Below are positions 37,016 through 45,643 of a stretch of DNA of 64,000 bases, piece after piece; position 1 is the stretch's first letter; each line of letters starts with the position of its first letter. Made by a program: the position numbers and the translations under genes. The notes beneath the pieces were generated by a model. That model did not search any database, had not been told where the DNA came from, and saw nothing but the letters and a program-made list of their open reading frames with translations. The stretch comes from Acidobacteriota bacterium (GTDB lineage: Bacteria > Acidobacteriota > Holophagae > Acanthopleuribacterales > Acanthopleuribacteraceae): the NCBI GenBank assembly GCA_002747255.1, contig PDUC01000030.1, forward strand, positions 34,620 through 98,619, in the 5' to 3' direction.

Positions 37016-40000
37016 TGCTGCCGGCGTGGGAACACCGATTTTCTTGAAACTGGTGTTTTTCAGGTTCTGATAGAGGATCAAGAGTTTCAGAGCTCCATCC
37101 AGTGAAACAGATGAGCCTTTGGGGGCGAGAAGTTCGTATTCAAGCAACTTGAAATCCGCTGTGGAGAATCGGGCGATGATCTCTTCGGTTTGATAGAGGA
37201 AAACGCCATCGCGCTCCTGAAGTTTTTCCCGTCTGTCCTGGCTTTTCGCCTCCAGACAAGAACCCTCGAGATAGTATCCCGATGTTTCATTTTCAAAACT
37301 CTGCCTGGATAAATAGAACTTGGGTTTGTCTTTGTATGGGTCGCCGCTGGTGGGACAAAAAGTCGTGCAATTTCCGCACTCATTGCAAAAATCACCGATA
37401 TTCAAGACCTGACTTTCTTGAGAGAGAACCATTTCTTTTTCTTCAATCAGGTAGTGCTCTTTTCCTTTAAACCGTATCTCGGGAACAGGCCATGATCCGG
37501 GCTGGGAGGCATAGGTGAAATTAGCCCTGTTGGGACAGACGGTCACGCAAATATCACAGTGAAGATCACAGGATAGACAGCGAGCCGCTTCTTTCATGGC
37601 GTCCTCCACACTGAGGGACCCGCGAACCAAATGGAAGTTCTTCCTGTCGTTCAGTGGAAGTTCTTTGGGGAGCGTAGCCTGTATGCGAGTGGCCGCACTC
37701 AAGTGTCTGTGTTTGTGTTCTGGAATGGAAAAGTCGCCATCCTTGACGTGTTCGGGGTTGAGATCGGCACACTGTAACATGGACTTGGCCGCTATGCGTC
37801 CATCCGCAACCGCTCTGATGACCGTTGACGCTCCCCGATAGGCATCACCGCCCATAAAAACGCCCTTCAGGTTGGTTTCCAGCGTTTCGGGGTTGACTTC
37901 AGTGATTTGTGCGAAATCTAAATCCACATTCTGACCAAAAGCCGAGATCAGGCTGTCCGCTCGGAGTTTAAAAGTACGACCTTCAAGCGGGATCGGCGAA
38001 CGTCTTCCAGACGAATCCACGGCTCCTAACTTCATTTTCTGACAAATGATGCCGGTGAGTTGACCGTCTTCGGTAAGAAGAGAGAGAGGCGCCGCGAGTT
38101 CGATGATGTTCACCTTCTCTTCACCCAGTGCCTCAATTTCTTCAATTTCGGCGGGCATTTCCCGAATAGTCCTGCGGTACAGCACGGTCACGGATCCATC
38201 TTCCGGAATCAGCCGGGAAGCGGTTCTGGCCGCGTCGATGGCGGAATTGCCGCCGCCTAAAACCACAACGTGTTTGCCCCTTAAAATGGAATGACCCCTC
38301 CTGAGCTGCTCGAGGAAGTGCAATTGGTCTGAAACGCCCAGGGCTGTATCGCCAGGCAGTCCCAGTTTTTTTGCGTTGGCGGCACCAATGGCAATGAGCG
38401 TGCAATCGTGGGTTTTTCTGATTTCAATAAACTGACTCTCAGAGACGCGTTGACCTGAATGCACACGAACTCCCAGCTCGAGAATGCGGTTCAGGTCTTT
38501 GTGAATGGCTTCCTCTGTCAAGCGGAACGGCGGGATGGTTCCTGAGACCATTCCTCCGAGCTCTTTTTTGCTGTCGTAAATATCAACTTCAAAACCGGCT
38601 TTTTTCAATTCGTAGGCCGCGGTCAATCCGCAGGGACCCGCGCCGATAATGGCGGCTTTCCCTTTGCTCTCTGCGGGAGGCGCAAGAGGGTGTTCCGCAT
38701 GCTGGTTTTCTTCCGCGAACCGCTTGATCTCGCGAATGAGCAGAGCCGAATCGTAGTTAATTCGCGTGCACTTTGTTTGACAGATGTGATCGCACACCAG
38801 GCCCGTTACGCCGGGAAAGGGGTTGGTTCTCATGATGATGTCATGAGCCAAGTCAAAATCGCCATTTGCAACCGCTCGCATGTATTTGGGTATTTCCTGA
38901 TGCGCGGGACATGTGGGCTCGCAAGGTGCGCTGATGCAGTCAAAGGCGTGCAATTCTTTCTTGTTTTTAATGGTGAAGTAAGATTGCGGGGTTTTGGTGT
39001 ATTGTTTCTGGCTTAAAACTCGATCGGCATACGTTCTCAAATTGGCAAATTGCGCGTTCCGATCAGCCATGACCCAAGGGTATTCTTCCCAGGCAGAAAT
39101 GGCCTCGATGTATTGCTTTGTGCGGCCGTAACCGCCGGGTTTGAGCAGGTCGGTGCAGACGGTGACCGGGGCCAGACCGCATTTCAGCGTCTCTACCACG
39201 TTAAAACAGTCAACTCCTCCGCAGAAAGAGAGATCGAGATGGCCGTCAAATGTCTCCTGCAAGCTGCGCGCGACCTGAATGCTCAGGGGATGCAGGGCTC
39301 GACCCGACATATAGTGCATGCGCTCTTCTTTAGGGAGCCGGTTCCCCTGGTTCAGGGATTCAAGGGTATTGGTCAGCTTCAGCCCGAATTCCAGTTGTTC
39401 TCTTTCGGCCAGTTTAATCAGATTCTCAATCATGGAAACAGCATCGCTGTACTTTATGTCGTGCTCGAAGGCCTCATCGGGAACCACGACCGGAAATTGG
39501 TGAATTTGGTTTAAAATAGAGCGCAGCTTTTCAGGGCCAAGCAGGGTTGGATTGAGCTTGACGGCCGTGTGGAGTTGTTGCTCGCTTAGCAAATAAGCCG
39601 CGATCTTTTCAATCTCGTCGGGAGGACATCCGTGCATGGTTGAAAGGGTGACGTTATTGGAGAGACAGTCTGGGATTTCAACCTCGTCGATTGCGGGATA
39701 GATGGGCGCGATTTCCCTCCTTTTCGCTTCAATAAAAGCGGAGGCATCTCTCATATGCTTTAAAAACTGCTGGACATTGGGCTTGCGGATGCCCTGGAGA
39801 TCGTACCCGATGGACATGTTGAAAATGAATCCGCTTCCTTTTTCATTGTGCCACCCGAACATGTGCCTCAGGATGTGGATGACGATCCAGGCATTCAGGT
39901 ATTCGTCAAAACTGTCTTCGCATTTGAGTTCCTGGGACCATTCGCAATTGTAGCCTTCGTCTTCCATGTCAATACAGGGTTTGCTGATGGTTAACTCGTC

Positions 40001-40267
40001 CAGGGTCTGTATGGTCTTTAATTCTATGTATCTGGAGCCAGTTAACCAGGCTGTGACAATGTTTTGTGCCATTTGGGTATGGGGACCGGCCGCGACTCCA
40101 ATGGGAGATTCAAGGTGCTGACCGTAACGCGTCATACCGATTTTATTCACAAGGAAGGGATCGAAAAATAGATCTTTATGGATGCCGAATACAGATTTTG
40201 TTTGAATTTCCTTGAGAATCCATTGCAGGAGTCTGACGAGTGCAATTCTTGAAAAATGATCCGACAT
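37010..40267 (-). CDS. ygfK: YgfK: putative selenate reductase / iron-sulfur flavin oxidoreductase
   Basis: A 1085-residue protein that follows E. coli YgfK in order of parts: an N-terminal dihydroorotate-dehydrogenase-like barrel (AAGPHTQMAQNIVTAW, HGCPPDEIE), a 4Fe-4S domain (CEPTCPAHQEIPKYM), the FAD/NAD(P)H half (IIGAGPCGLTAAYELKKAGF, VLGGGNSAIDAARTA) and a C-terminal ferredoxin (CNECGNCTTFCP). In E. coli, YgfK is linked to selenium-dependent hydroxylase genes, but its true substrate is unknown and 'selenate reductase' is only a historical label. GGAG precedes the ATG. The FHA protein gene lies 70 bases upstream in the same direction. Confidence 0.93.
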   Translation of the reverse strand: MSDHFSRIALVRLLQWILKEIQTKSVFGIHKDLFFDPFLVNKIGMTRYGQHLESPIGVAAGPHTQMAQNIVTAWLTGSRYIELKTIQTLDELTISKPCIDMEDEGYNCEWSQELKCEDSFDEYLNAWIVIHILRHMFGWHNEKGSGFIFNMSIGYDLQGIRKPNVQQFLKHMRDASAFIEAKRREIAPIYPAIDEVEIPDCLSNNVTLSTMHGCPPDEIEKIAAYLLSEQQLHTAVKLNPTLLGPEKLRSILNQIHQFPVVVPDEAFEHDIKYSDAVSMIENLIKLAEREQLEFGLKLTNTLESLNQGNRLPKEERMHYMSGRALHPLSIQVARSLQETFDGHLDLSFCGGVDCFNVVETLKCGLAPVTVCTDLLKPGGYGRTKQYIEAISAWEEYPWVMADRNAQFANLRTYADRVLSQKQYTKTPQSYFTIKNKKELHAFDCISAPCEPTCPAHQEIPKYMRAVANGDFDLAHDIIMRTNPFPGVTGLVCDHICQTKCTRINYDSALLIREIKRFAEENQHAEHPLAPPAESKGKAAIIGAGPCGLTAAYELKKAGFEVDIYDSKKELGGMVSGTIPPFRLTEEAIHKDLNRILELGVRVHSGQRVSESQFIEIRKTHDCTLIAIGAANAKKLGLPGDTALGVSDQLHFLEQLRRGHSILRGKHVVVLGGGNSAIDAARTASRLIPEDGSVTVLYRRTIREMPAEIEEIEALGEEKVNIIELAAPLSLLTEDGQLTGIICQKMKLGAVDSSGRRSPIPLEGRTFKLRADSLISAFGQNVDLDFAQITEVNPETLETNLKGVFMGGDAYRGASTVIRAVADGRIAAKSMLQCADLNPEHVKDGDFSIPEHKHRHLSAATRIQATLPKELPLNDRKNFHLVRGSLSVEDAMKEAARCLSCDLHCDICVTVCPNRANFTYASQPGSWPVPEIRFKGKEHYLIEEKEMVLSQESQVLNIGDFCNECGNCTTFCPTSGDPYKDKPKFYLSRQSFENETSGYYLEGSCLEAKSQDRREKLQERDGVFLYQTEEIIARFSTADFKLLEYELLAPKGSSVSLDGALKLLILYQNLKNTSFKKIGVPTPAAT

Positions 40268-40337
40268 AAAAACTCCAGTTTGGTTTTAAACAGGGCTCAT
40301 TCGATGGCCCTCTCCAGCGGTCAAACTCAAATGTTCA

Positions 40338-42371
40338 TTATTTGTTGCGGTAAATCTCCTGAAAGACACGGGAAGTCGCTTCGTTGAATTGATCTTCAGC
40401 GTAGGCGGCATCGATGAGATCGGCTTTTTCCTCAAAAATATGCCATAGTTTTCTTGTATTGGTGGAGTGTTTTCTCAATTCATGAGGGCTGATGGTGCGC
40501 CACATTTGAGGAAACCATTTCTGGAACCCGTGTTGATAGGCCGTAAGCAGACAAACAATTTGGGATTTCAGCTGTTGTAATTTCTCCTCTTTGTCGAGAG
40601 ACCTGAAATCCGCAAGGGAAGTAGTTTGATCGGAATAATGCAGCCCTATTTTGAGAGCGTTTTTTGAGAAAGCCTGCACGAGGTCTTCCAATTGATAGGC
40701 AAATACCTGAAAGGGATCTTCATCAAAGGAGTTCGTGTCTTTTTCGGACTTGCCCATGGGAATACCCACCCAATCGTTGTAAACGTCCATTAGAAAGGCT
40801 CTTCCAAGTTTGCCCGAAGCCAGGGTCTGAGATGATAATTCATGAAAGGGGAAGGTGATACCACCGGATTTTTTTACCGCTAGAGAGAGATAGTCTTTAA
40901 TGGCTCCAATGTTGTCGGGTGATGGGTCAATGACCACTTCTTTGATAAAGGCTTTTCCCTCTTCGGAAAGAAAACAGTGCATTTGATTTTGAAATTGGAG
41001 GAGCAGACTGTGATAAACTTCATCGCGGACCTGATCGAGGTAATTTCCTATAAAGTGAATTTGAGGTGACTGCAAAAGACCACTGATCATGGTTCTGTTT
41101 TCCATATCCAGTGAAATGATGACTTTTGCAGAGGGTTTCTTGAGTGCCTGGATCAGCGGTCCCCGTTCAACTCCAATATTTTGAAGATTCATGAGAAGAT
41201 GATCGATATGATCGATGCCCACCAGGTCTTTGCTGTTCAGGTCGCGAATGATTGATTTGACAAAGCGTCCCAGCTTTTTTTCGCTGTTCAGTATGAGGTA
41301 CACTTTAGAATCGTACAAAATGCGCTTCCTGTATTGAGGCAGGATCTTGCTGCTCGGGTGAAAGATACGATGCAGAATGGATGATTTTCCAGATCCCTTG
41401 TGACCTAGAATGACCTGTTGTGCGTCCAGTTGGAAGGAACAGTATAAATCAACCCAGAACTCACGGGGCAGAATGAGTTCCTCCTGTCCTTTAACTTTTC
41501 TGGCTGTGTCATCTGGAAGTTCCATGTTGTCTTTGACGCTAATGGTTTCAGCGATGACTTTTTTGGGCTTGGGTTTTTTGGGGGCCTTCAGTTTATCAAG
41601 GGTATTTGCCCAGCGCGCCTTGGATTTCTCCCAGTCGAGAAGGGGGTAGATCAGGTTAAAGGGTGTGTTGAGAAAAACCTCAAGTTGTTTGACGGGTAGG
41701 TTTGGGCCTTTTAACTGACCAAGCTGATTGAGAATATGTCTGGCAAGAGGTGTAAATACGATGGTTTTTGCAATGGGCTGGCTGAGTGAAATGGAAATGA
41801 AATCATTGAGCCAGGAGTGGGGAATATCAAAGGGGCGATTGTCTTTCCAGCGGTTTTTAAGGAACTCGGGGTCAATCATAAAATCAGAGCATACTTGTTT
41901 CATGATTTCGGGTTGTTCCTGAAAAAAAACGTAGAGAAGACAGGCTGCATCAACATAGGGCTTCTTGGCTGCTTTGCAGGCCTTGATGGCCTTGCTTATT
42001 AAACTTGAAGGTGTTTTCTCACAACTGCTTAAGCGGTCAATCGTAACGGGATCCAGAGCTTGACCCAGACCATCTTTAAATTCGCGTTTCAGCAGTGTGG
42101 AACCGAGAACGAGAAAGTCTCTAACGGTATAGTCCTTGGTTGCACTGAGTTTCTTACCTGAGATAAAGGAACCGTTAGACGAATTGAGATCTTTAATAAT
42201 GATCTTGGGGCCTACCAGTTTTAACTTGGCATGACGAGTCGATAAACAGGGATCAAGCGGCAGTGAAATGCTGTTGTTTCTGCCTCTACCTATCAGAAGT
42301 TCATTTTTCGGGCTCAATTTGCAATGAGTACCCTCATAAGGCCCCGATATAATTAACATCTTTATTGACAT
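40338..42371 (-). CDS. FHA - Clp_N-like - AAA ATPase - T6SS_FHA_C-like fusion protein
   Basis: A 677-residue protein with an unusual layout. Residues 1-100 are an FHA phosphothreonine-binding domain (LLIGRGRNNSISL, STRHAKL, NSSNGSF). Residues 120-215 resemble Clp N-terminal repeats (ISKAIKACKAAKKPYVD...LLYVFF; VFTPLARHIL). Residues 315-530 form a Clp-type AAA module (P-loop GHKGSGKSS at 323-331, Walker-B-like VGIDHIDHLL at 384-393, AKVIISLDMENRT). Residues 555-677 look like the C-terminal domain of type VI secretion FHA proteins (NTRKLWHIFEEKADLID...FQEIYR). The first two calls are firm, the others are by-eye. No T6SS genes lie in the window. It reads toward ygfK, and the two may share a transcript. 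Confidence 0.72.
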   Translation of the reverse strand: MSIKMLIISGPYEGTHCKLSPKNELLIGRGRNNSISLPLDPCLSTRHAKLKLVGPKIIIKDLNSSNGSFISGKKLSATKDYTVRDFLVLGSTLLKREFKDGLGQALDPVTIDRLSSCEKTPSSLISKAIKACKAAKKPYVDAACLLYVFFQEQPEIMKQVCSDFMIDPEFLKNRWKDNRPFDIPHSWLNDFISISLSQPIAKTIVFTPLARHILNQLGQLKGPNLPVKQLEVFLNTPFNLIYPLLDWEKSKARWANTLDKLKAPKKPKPKKVIAETISVKDNMELPDDTARKVKGQEELILPREFWVDLYCSFQLDAQQVILGHKGSGKSSILHRIFHPSSKILPQYRKRILYDSKVYLILNSEKKLGRFVKSIIRDLNSKDLVGIDHIDHLLMNLQNIGVERGPLIQALKKPSAKVIISLDMENRTMISGLLQSPQIHFIGNYLDQVRDEVYHSLLLQFQNQMHCFLSEEGKAFIKEVVIDPSPDNIGAIKDYLSLAVKKSGGITFPFHELSSQTLASGKLGRAFLMDVYNDWVGIPMGKSEKDTNSFDEDPFQVFAYQLEDLVQAFSKNALKIGLHYSDQTTSLADFRSLDKEEKLQQLKSQIVCLLTAYQHGFQKWFPQMWRTISPHELRKHSTNTRKLWHIFEEKADLIDAAYAEDQFNEATSRVFQEIYRNK

Positions 42372-42708
42372 GCCTACAATCCTTCAATTACTGGACACCA
42401 AGGTTCAAGGTGGTAATCACTCACATATCAAACGATCATACCATAAGTTCTTTCCTACCATGTCCATAATCTGTCCGTATTTGAATTCAAAATAGCGGTA
42501 GACACCCTAAATATTTGAATACAAATTAGATTTTCACAAGGGTCTTCCAGTTTTATCGCGGTTCCAGGCCTTCCTCGATAGCATAAAAACATTGAAAACA
42601 GGGTCGGATCGTCTGAAATATTGTGTCGACCGAACTCATTTTTTTTACCGGTTTCAGACCATTCGCGGACGGGTTGTTTTACAGTTGAAAACAACAATGG
42701 AGGCAATT

Positions 42709-42888
42709 ATGAGTTTCCGGTCTCAAATCAGCGTCCTGTTTATCGACGTTTTTTTTATCAAAACCAGGCTGACCCTAAAATCAGCCATAGATTCCTTTTC
42801 ACATTTCATTCAAGACGGATGGTCTGATGTGTTTTTTTTAATCTCTCGGGGGGAAGTTGAATTTGAAATGAAAGACTTGCCAGAATAG
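42709..42888 (+). CDS. Possible small protein, 59 residues
   Basis: ATG at 42709 preceded by GGAGG (42699-42703) at five bases. The product has two phenylalanine- and isoleucine-rich segments (SVLFIDVFF, WSDVFFLI) and no motif I recognise. Evidence is only the ribosome site and the isolated position in a long gap, so it may be a chance frame. Confidence 0.3.
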   Translation: MSFRSQISVLFIDVFFIKTRLTLKSAIDSFSHFIQDGWSDVFFLISRGEVEFEMKDLPE

Positions 42889-43090
42889 AGAAGCGTCACA
42901 CCTGAATGACACACAAAAGCGTGAAACTGCAGGGAAAAAGAAAGCTTTTGAATTCTCTTATTGTTGATAACAAATTAATTACGTAGCTTTTACAGTTTAA
43001 AGGCAGATTGAAAAGATCGTGTAAAATCAAGGTCAATAGCTGGTTAACTCCTTGATTGTTTGCGTCTCAAGGTTTAAATTGAAGTCACTA

Positions 43091-43143
43091 GATAAGGCTT
43101 TGGTTGTTATTGATCCTGACTTTAAAACCAAGAGGGCCTTATC
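43091..43143. repeat. Long imperfect inverted repeat upstream of exbB
   Basis: GATAAGGC (43091-43098) pairs with GCCTTATC (43136-43143) and, inside it, TGGTT (43101-43105) with AACCA (43126-43130). It ends 18 bases before the -35 of the exbB promoter and could be an operator, or the tail of an upstream transcript. No T-run follows. Confidence 0.55.
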
Positions 43144-43161
43144 AGGAGCTCGCAATTTCTC

Positions 43162-43190
43162 TTGACGGTTGCAGGTTCACTGTTTAAGAT
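43162..43190 (+). promoter_or_regulatory. Sigma-70-type promoter for exbB-exbD-exbD-tonB
   Basis: TTGACG (43162-43167), a 17-base spacer and TAAGAT (43185-43190). Expected start near 43197, leaving a leader of about 80 bases to the GTG of exbB. Confidence 0.65.
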
Positions 43191-43275
43191 TCAAGTTGAA
43201 TCTAATGTTCTTAATTAAGCACGCAATGTGAATTTGAAGAGAACAATCATCATATTTTAGTGGAGGTAGTTTCAG

Positions 43276-43890
43276 GTGATTATTTATGATTATATTATGA
43301 AGGGTGGCCCCGCGATCATGGGCTTTTTGACTTTACTTTTAATTATTGGCTTGGCCTTTATCGTGGAAAGATGGATTGCACTCTCTCGCGCAAAGGTCGA
43401 TACCAAAAAATTTCTCGGCGACATTCAAAATGCGCTTGGAGCAAAGAACGTCAAAGAAGCCGTTAGTGTTTGCGAAAAGTTCAAGGGACCCATCGCTTCT
43501 ATTTTAAAAACCGGTTTGATGAAATTCGGAAAACCAAAAGAAGAAGTGGAAAAAATCATGGAAACCTCTGCGATGCATGAAATTGCACGCCTTGAAAGAG
43601 GACTTCCCGTTCTTTCTACCATTTCAAACCTCGCTCCTATCATCGGCTTTTTGGGAACGGTTACGGGTATGATCAACTCCTTTGATGCACTGTCACAGTT
43701 GAACGATCCAGGTGCGGTTGCTGCCGGTATCTCACAGGCGCTCCTGACTACAGCAACTGGTCTGATTGTTTCAGTTCCCTGTCTGCTCGCATACAGCTAT
43801 TACACATCCAGAGTGAATGCCTTTATTCGTGAAATTGAATCTGCGTCAGCTGTCTTAATGGAGTCCTTCTCTGCCATGGAACGCTACTAA
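43276..43890 (+). CDS. exbB: ExbB/TolQ-family proton channel subunit
   Basis: A 204-residue membrane protein with three hydrophobic segments and the MotA/TolQ/ExbB core: GLPVLSTISNLAPIIGFLGTVTGMINSF, with the strongly conserved LGTVxGM, and TATGLIVSVPCLLAY. It conducts protons and drives the TonB-like protein with ExbD. The start is GTG at 43276 after TGGAGGTAG. It heads an operon with two exbD genes and tonB. Confidence 0.93.
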   Translation: MIIYDYIMKGGPAIMGFLTLLLIIGLAFIVERWIALSRAKVDTKKFLGDIQNALGAKNVKEAVSVCEKFKGPIASILKTGLMKFGKPKEEVEKIMETSAMHEIARLERGLPVLSTISNLAPIIGFLGTVTGMINSFDALSQLNDPGAVAAGISQALLTTATGLIVSVPCLLAYSYYTSRVNAFIREIESASAVLMESFSAMERY

Positions 43891-43918
43891 TGTACCATTG
43901 TAGTTTGGGAGGTGTTTC

Positions 43919-44344
43919 ATGAAAATAAGACGGACGATGACCCTGGAAGCGAACATACCAACGGCTTCTATGGCGGATATTGCCTTCCTGCTGATTGTAT
44001 TCTTTATGATTTCAACGGTTTTCTCTGTTGATAAAACCAACGTTCAACTTCCTAAAACCCATAAGAAGAACCGAGTCGAAGTTGTCAAAGGTTCTGCTTT
44101 TGTGGTCATTCAGAAAGACGGTACATTGAAAGCGTCTGATGGAAAGGAAGATTCAAAGCTGGTCAACATGCAGGACCTCGGGATCCTGGCTTCTAACTGG
44201 ATGTCCAAAAACAAGAACCAGCCAGTAGTTATCAAAGCCGATGTGGATGCCCGCTATAAAGATATTCACGAAGTTCTGGATAAATTGCGAAATGCCGGTG
44301 TCAGGAATCTCAAGTTCCTCACTGAAAGCGAAAAAGGTACATAA
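43919..44344 (+). CDS. exbD: ExbD/TolR-family protein, copy 1
   Basis: A 141-residue protein with a short basic cytoplasmic end, one membrane helix holding the essential aspartate (MADIAFLLIVFFM) and a periplasmic domain. GGGAGG lies upstream. It is followed ten bases later by a second exbD with an almost identical helix but a different periplasmic part. Two different ExbD/TolR-type subunits per ExbB also occur in the myxobacterial AglRQS motor. Confidence 0.93.
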   Translation: MKIRRTMTLEANIPTASMADIAFLLIVFFMISTVFSVDKTNVQLPKTHKKNRVEVVKGSAFVVIQKDGTLKASDGKEDSKLVNMQDLGILASNWMSKNKNQPVVIKADVDARYKDIHEVLDKLRNAGVRNLKFLTESEKGT

Positions 44345-44353
44345 GGAGGACCC

Positions 44354-44809
44354 ATGGCAATTCAAGTTAGAAAAGATGAACCTGAAATACCCACTTCCTC
44401 TATGGCGGATATTGCCTTTCTGTTGATTGTATTCTTTATGCTGACAACGGTCTTTTCAGCCAATCAGGGTATTGAACACGTTCTGCCTCAAGATGATCAA
44501 AATCAGCAGACGGATGACAACACAGAAGCAATTTACATCAAGATCTTTGTGGATAAGCAGTTCCAGATGGATGGCAAGAGTTATTCAATCGATCAAGCAG
44601 ACGAAGTGTACGACTACGTATTTGGGAAAGTTCAGCAGAATGCCCAGAAACCCGTTATTGTTCACACCAACCCCGAGGCTTCCTATGGTGACATGGTCGC
44701 GATAATCGATCAGATCAAACTTGTTGAAACGGATATCAAGAGGCCGGTGGCCCTGACCATTCCTTCCAAGGAAGAAGCGGAAATGTACGACATGTACGGT
44801 GTGGAATAA
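44354..44809 (+). CDS. ExbD/TolR-family protein, copy 2
   Basis: A 151-residue paralog of the preceding ExbD. The TM segment is the same at both protein and DNA level (the stretch at 43970-44015 recurs near 44401-44445 with few changes), while the periplasmic domain is diverged and more acidic (QDDQNQQTDDNTEA). It is translated from AAGGAGG and lies ten bases from tonB. It may form mixed dimers with copy 1 or serve a different partner. Confidence 0.93.
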   Translation: MAIQVRKDEPEIPTSSMADIAFLLIVFFMLTTVFSANQGIEHVLPQDDQNQQTDDNTEAIYIKIFVDKQFQMDGKSYSIDQADEVYDYVFGKVQQNAQKPVIVHTNPEASYGDMVAIIDQIKLVETDIKRPVALTIPSKEEAEMYDMYGVE

Positions 44810-44819
44810 GGAGGTGAAC

Positions 44820-45569
44820 ATGGCTGAAGAAAAGAAACTAAAAAATGTCGTGTACGCCGACGCGGAAGTCAGCGGTTTAAAAGAAGCCTTGCAGCACTCC
44901 GCCATGATGCAAATGGCATTTGAAGATGCAAGTGAAAATGATTACCTTAAGCAAGGTCTCTTTGCGGCACTGCTGTTTACACTGCTTTTGATTTGGGTTC
45001 CCATGCCCCGATTTTCCATGCCCAACTTTTCTAAAAAGAAAGTGGAGCAGAAAATACAGAAGCGCAAAGTCCTTAAACCACCCCCGGAGAAACCTCTGGA
45101 AAAGGTTCAAAAGAAGAAGAAGAAGGCCAAGAAAAAGCCTATGCCTGATTTGACTCCTGATGAGCCAGAACCCATTGTGGAACCGGAACCCGCTCCCGAG
45201 CCTGAATTTGAATTGGATGATGATTGGGAAATCGGTATCCCCGATGCGCCACCCGATACCAGTGATACCATTGCTCGTGTTGGTCAGGTTGGTGTTGAAC
45301 CTCCGGTGTTTACAAAGAAAGTGCGACCCAACTATCCAGAAAGAGCTGTCAGAGTCAAAATTCAGGGTTATGTCATCCTGGAGGCCATTCTCAGGCGTGA
45401 TGGATCCATTGATGATATCAAAGTCCTGCGTGGTCTGGGGAAAAACAAATTCGGTTTTGAAGATGAAGCGATTGCCGCACTCAAGCAGTGGCAGTTCCTG
45501 CCCGGCAAGGTGAATGATCGCCCTGCTGATGTTAGAATGACATTGAAAATCGACTTTGTTCTTCAATAA
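44820..45569 (+). CDS. tonB: TonB-family energy transducer
   Basis: A 249-residue TonB with a cytoplasmic extension of 45 residues, longer than usual, a membrane helix at about 46-62, a lysine-then-glutamate/proline-rich spacer (about 70-155) and a TonB C-terminal domain (RPNYPERAVRVKIQGYVIL, DEAIAALKQWQF). It passes force from ExbB/ExbD to outer-membrane partners. AAGGAGGTG precedes the ATG at 44820. Confidence 0.93.
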   Translation: MAEEKKLKNVVYADAEVSGLKEALQHSAMMQMAFEDASENDYLKQGLFAALLFTLLLIWVPMPRFSMPNFSKKKVEQKIQKRKVLKPPPEKPLEKVQKKKKKAKKKPMPDLTPDEPEPIVEPEPAPEPEFELDDDWEIGIPDAPPDTSDTIARVGQVGVEPPVFTKKVRPNYPERAVRVKIQGYVILEAILRRDGSIDDIKVLRGLGKNKFGFEDEAIAALKQWQFLPGKVNDRPADVRMTLKIDFVLQ

Positions 45570-45585
45570 CAGAACTTCTTAATTC

Positions 45586-45620
45586 GTCACCTGCTTCTTC
45601 GATCAGAAGGGGCAGGTGAC
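45586..45620 (+). terminator. Hairpin after tonB
   Basis: GTCACCTGC (45586-45594) pairs with GCAGGTGAC (45612-45620), with a further CTTCT/AGAAG pairing inside. Only a short TTCT follows, so it probably attenuates or protects the exb-ton message rather than ending it fully. Confidence 0.5.
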
Positions 45621-45643
45621 TTCTAATTCCGGTGTAGGGATCG

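Larger units (their letters stand above)
42372..43275. other. Long intergenic region before the ExbB-TonB operon
   Basis: A 904-base region between the divergent FHA-ATPase gene and exbB. It holds a possible 59-codon gene (42709-42888), a long inverted repeat (43091-43143) and a good promoter (43162-43190), all listed separately. The rest shows no open frame with a ribosome site. Confidence 0.6.

Noticed and set aside
37010-42371. Part of a type VI secretion cluster around the FHA-ATPase
   Set aside because: Neighbours are ygfK and the ExbB-TonB operon; no tss gene is visible.
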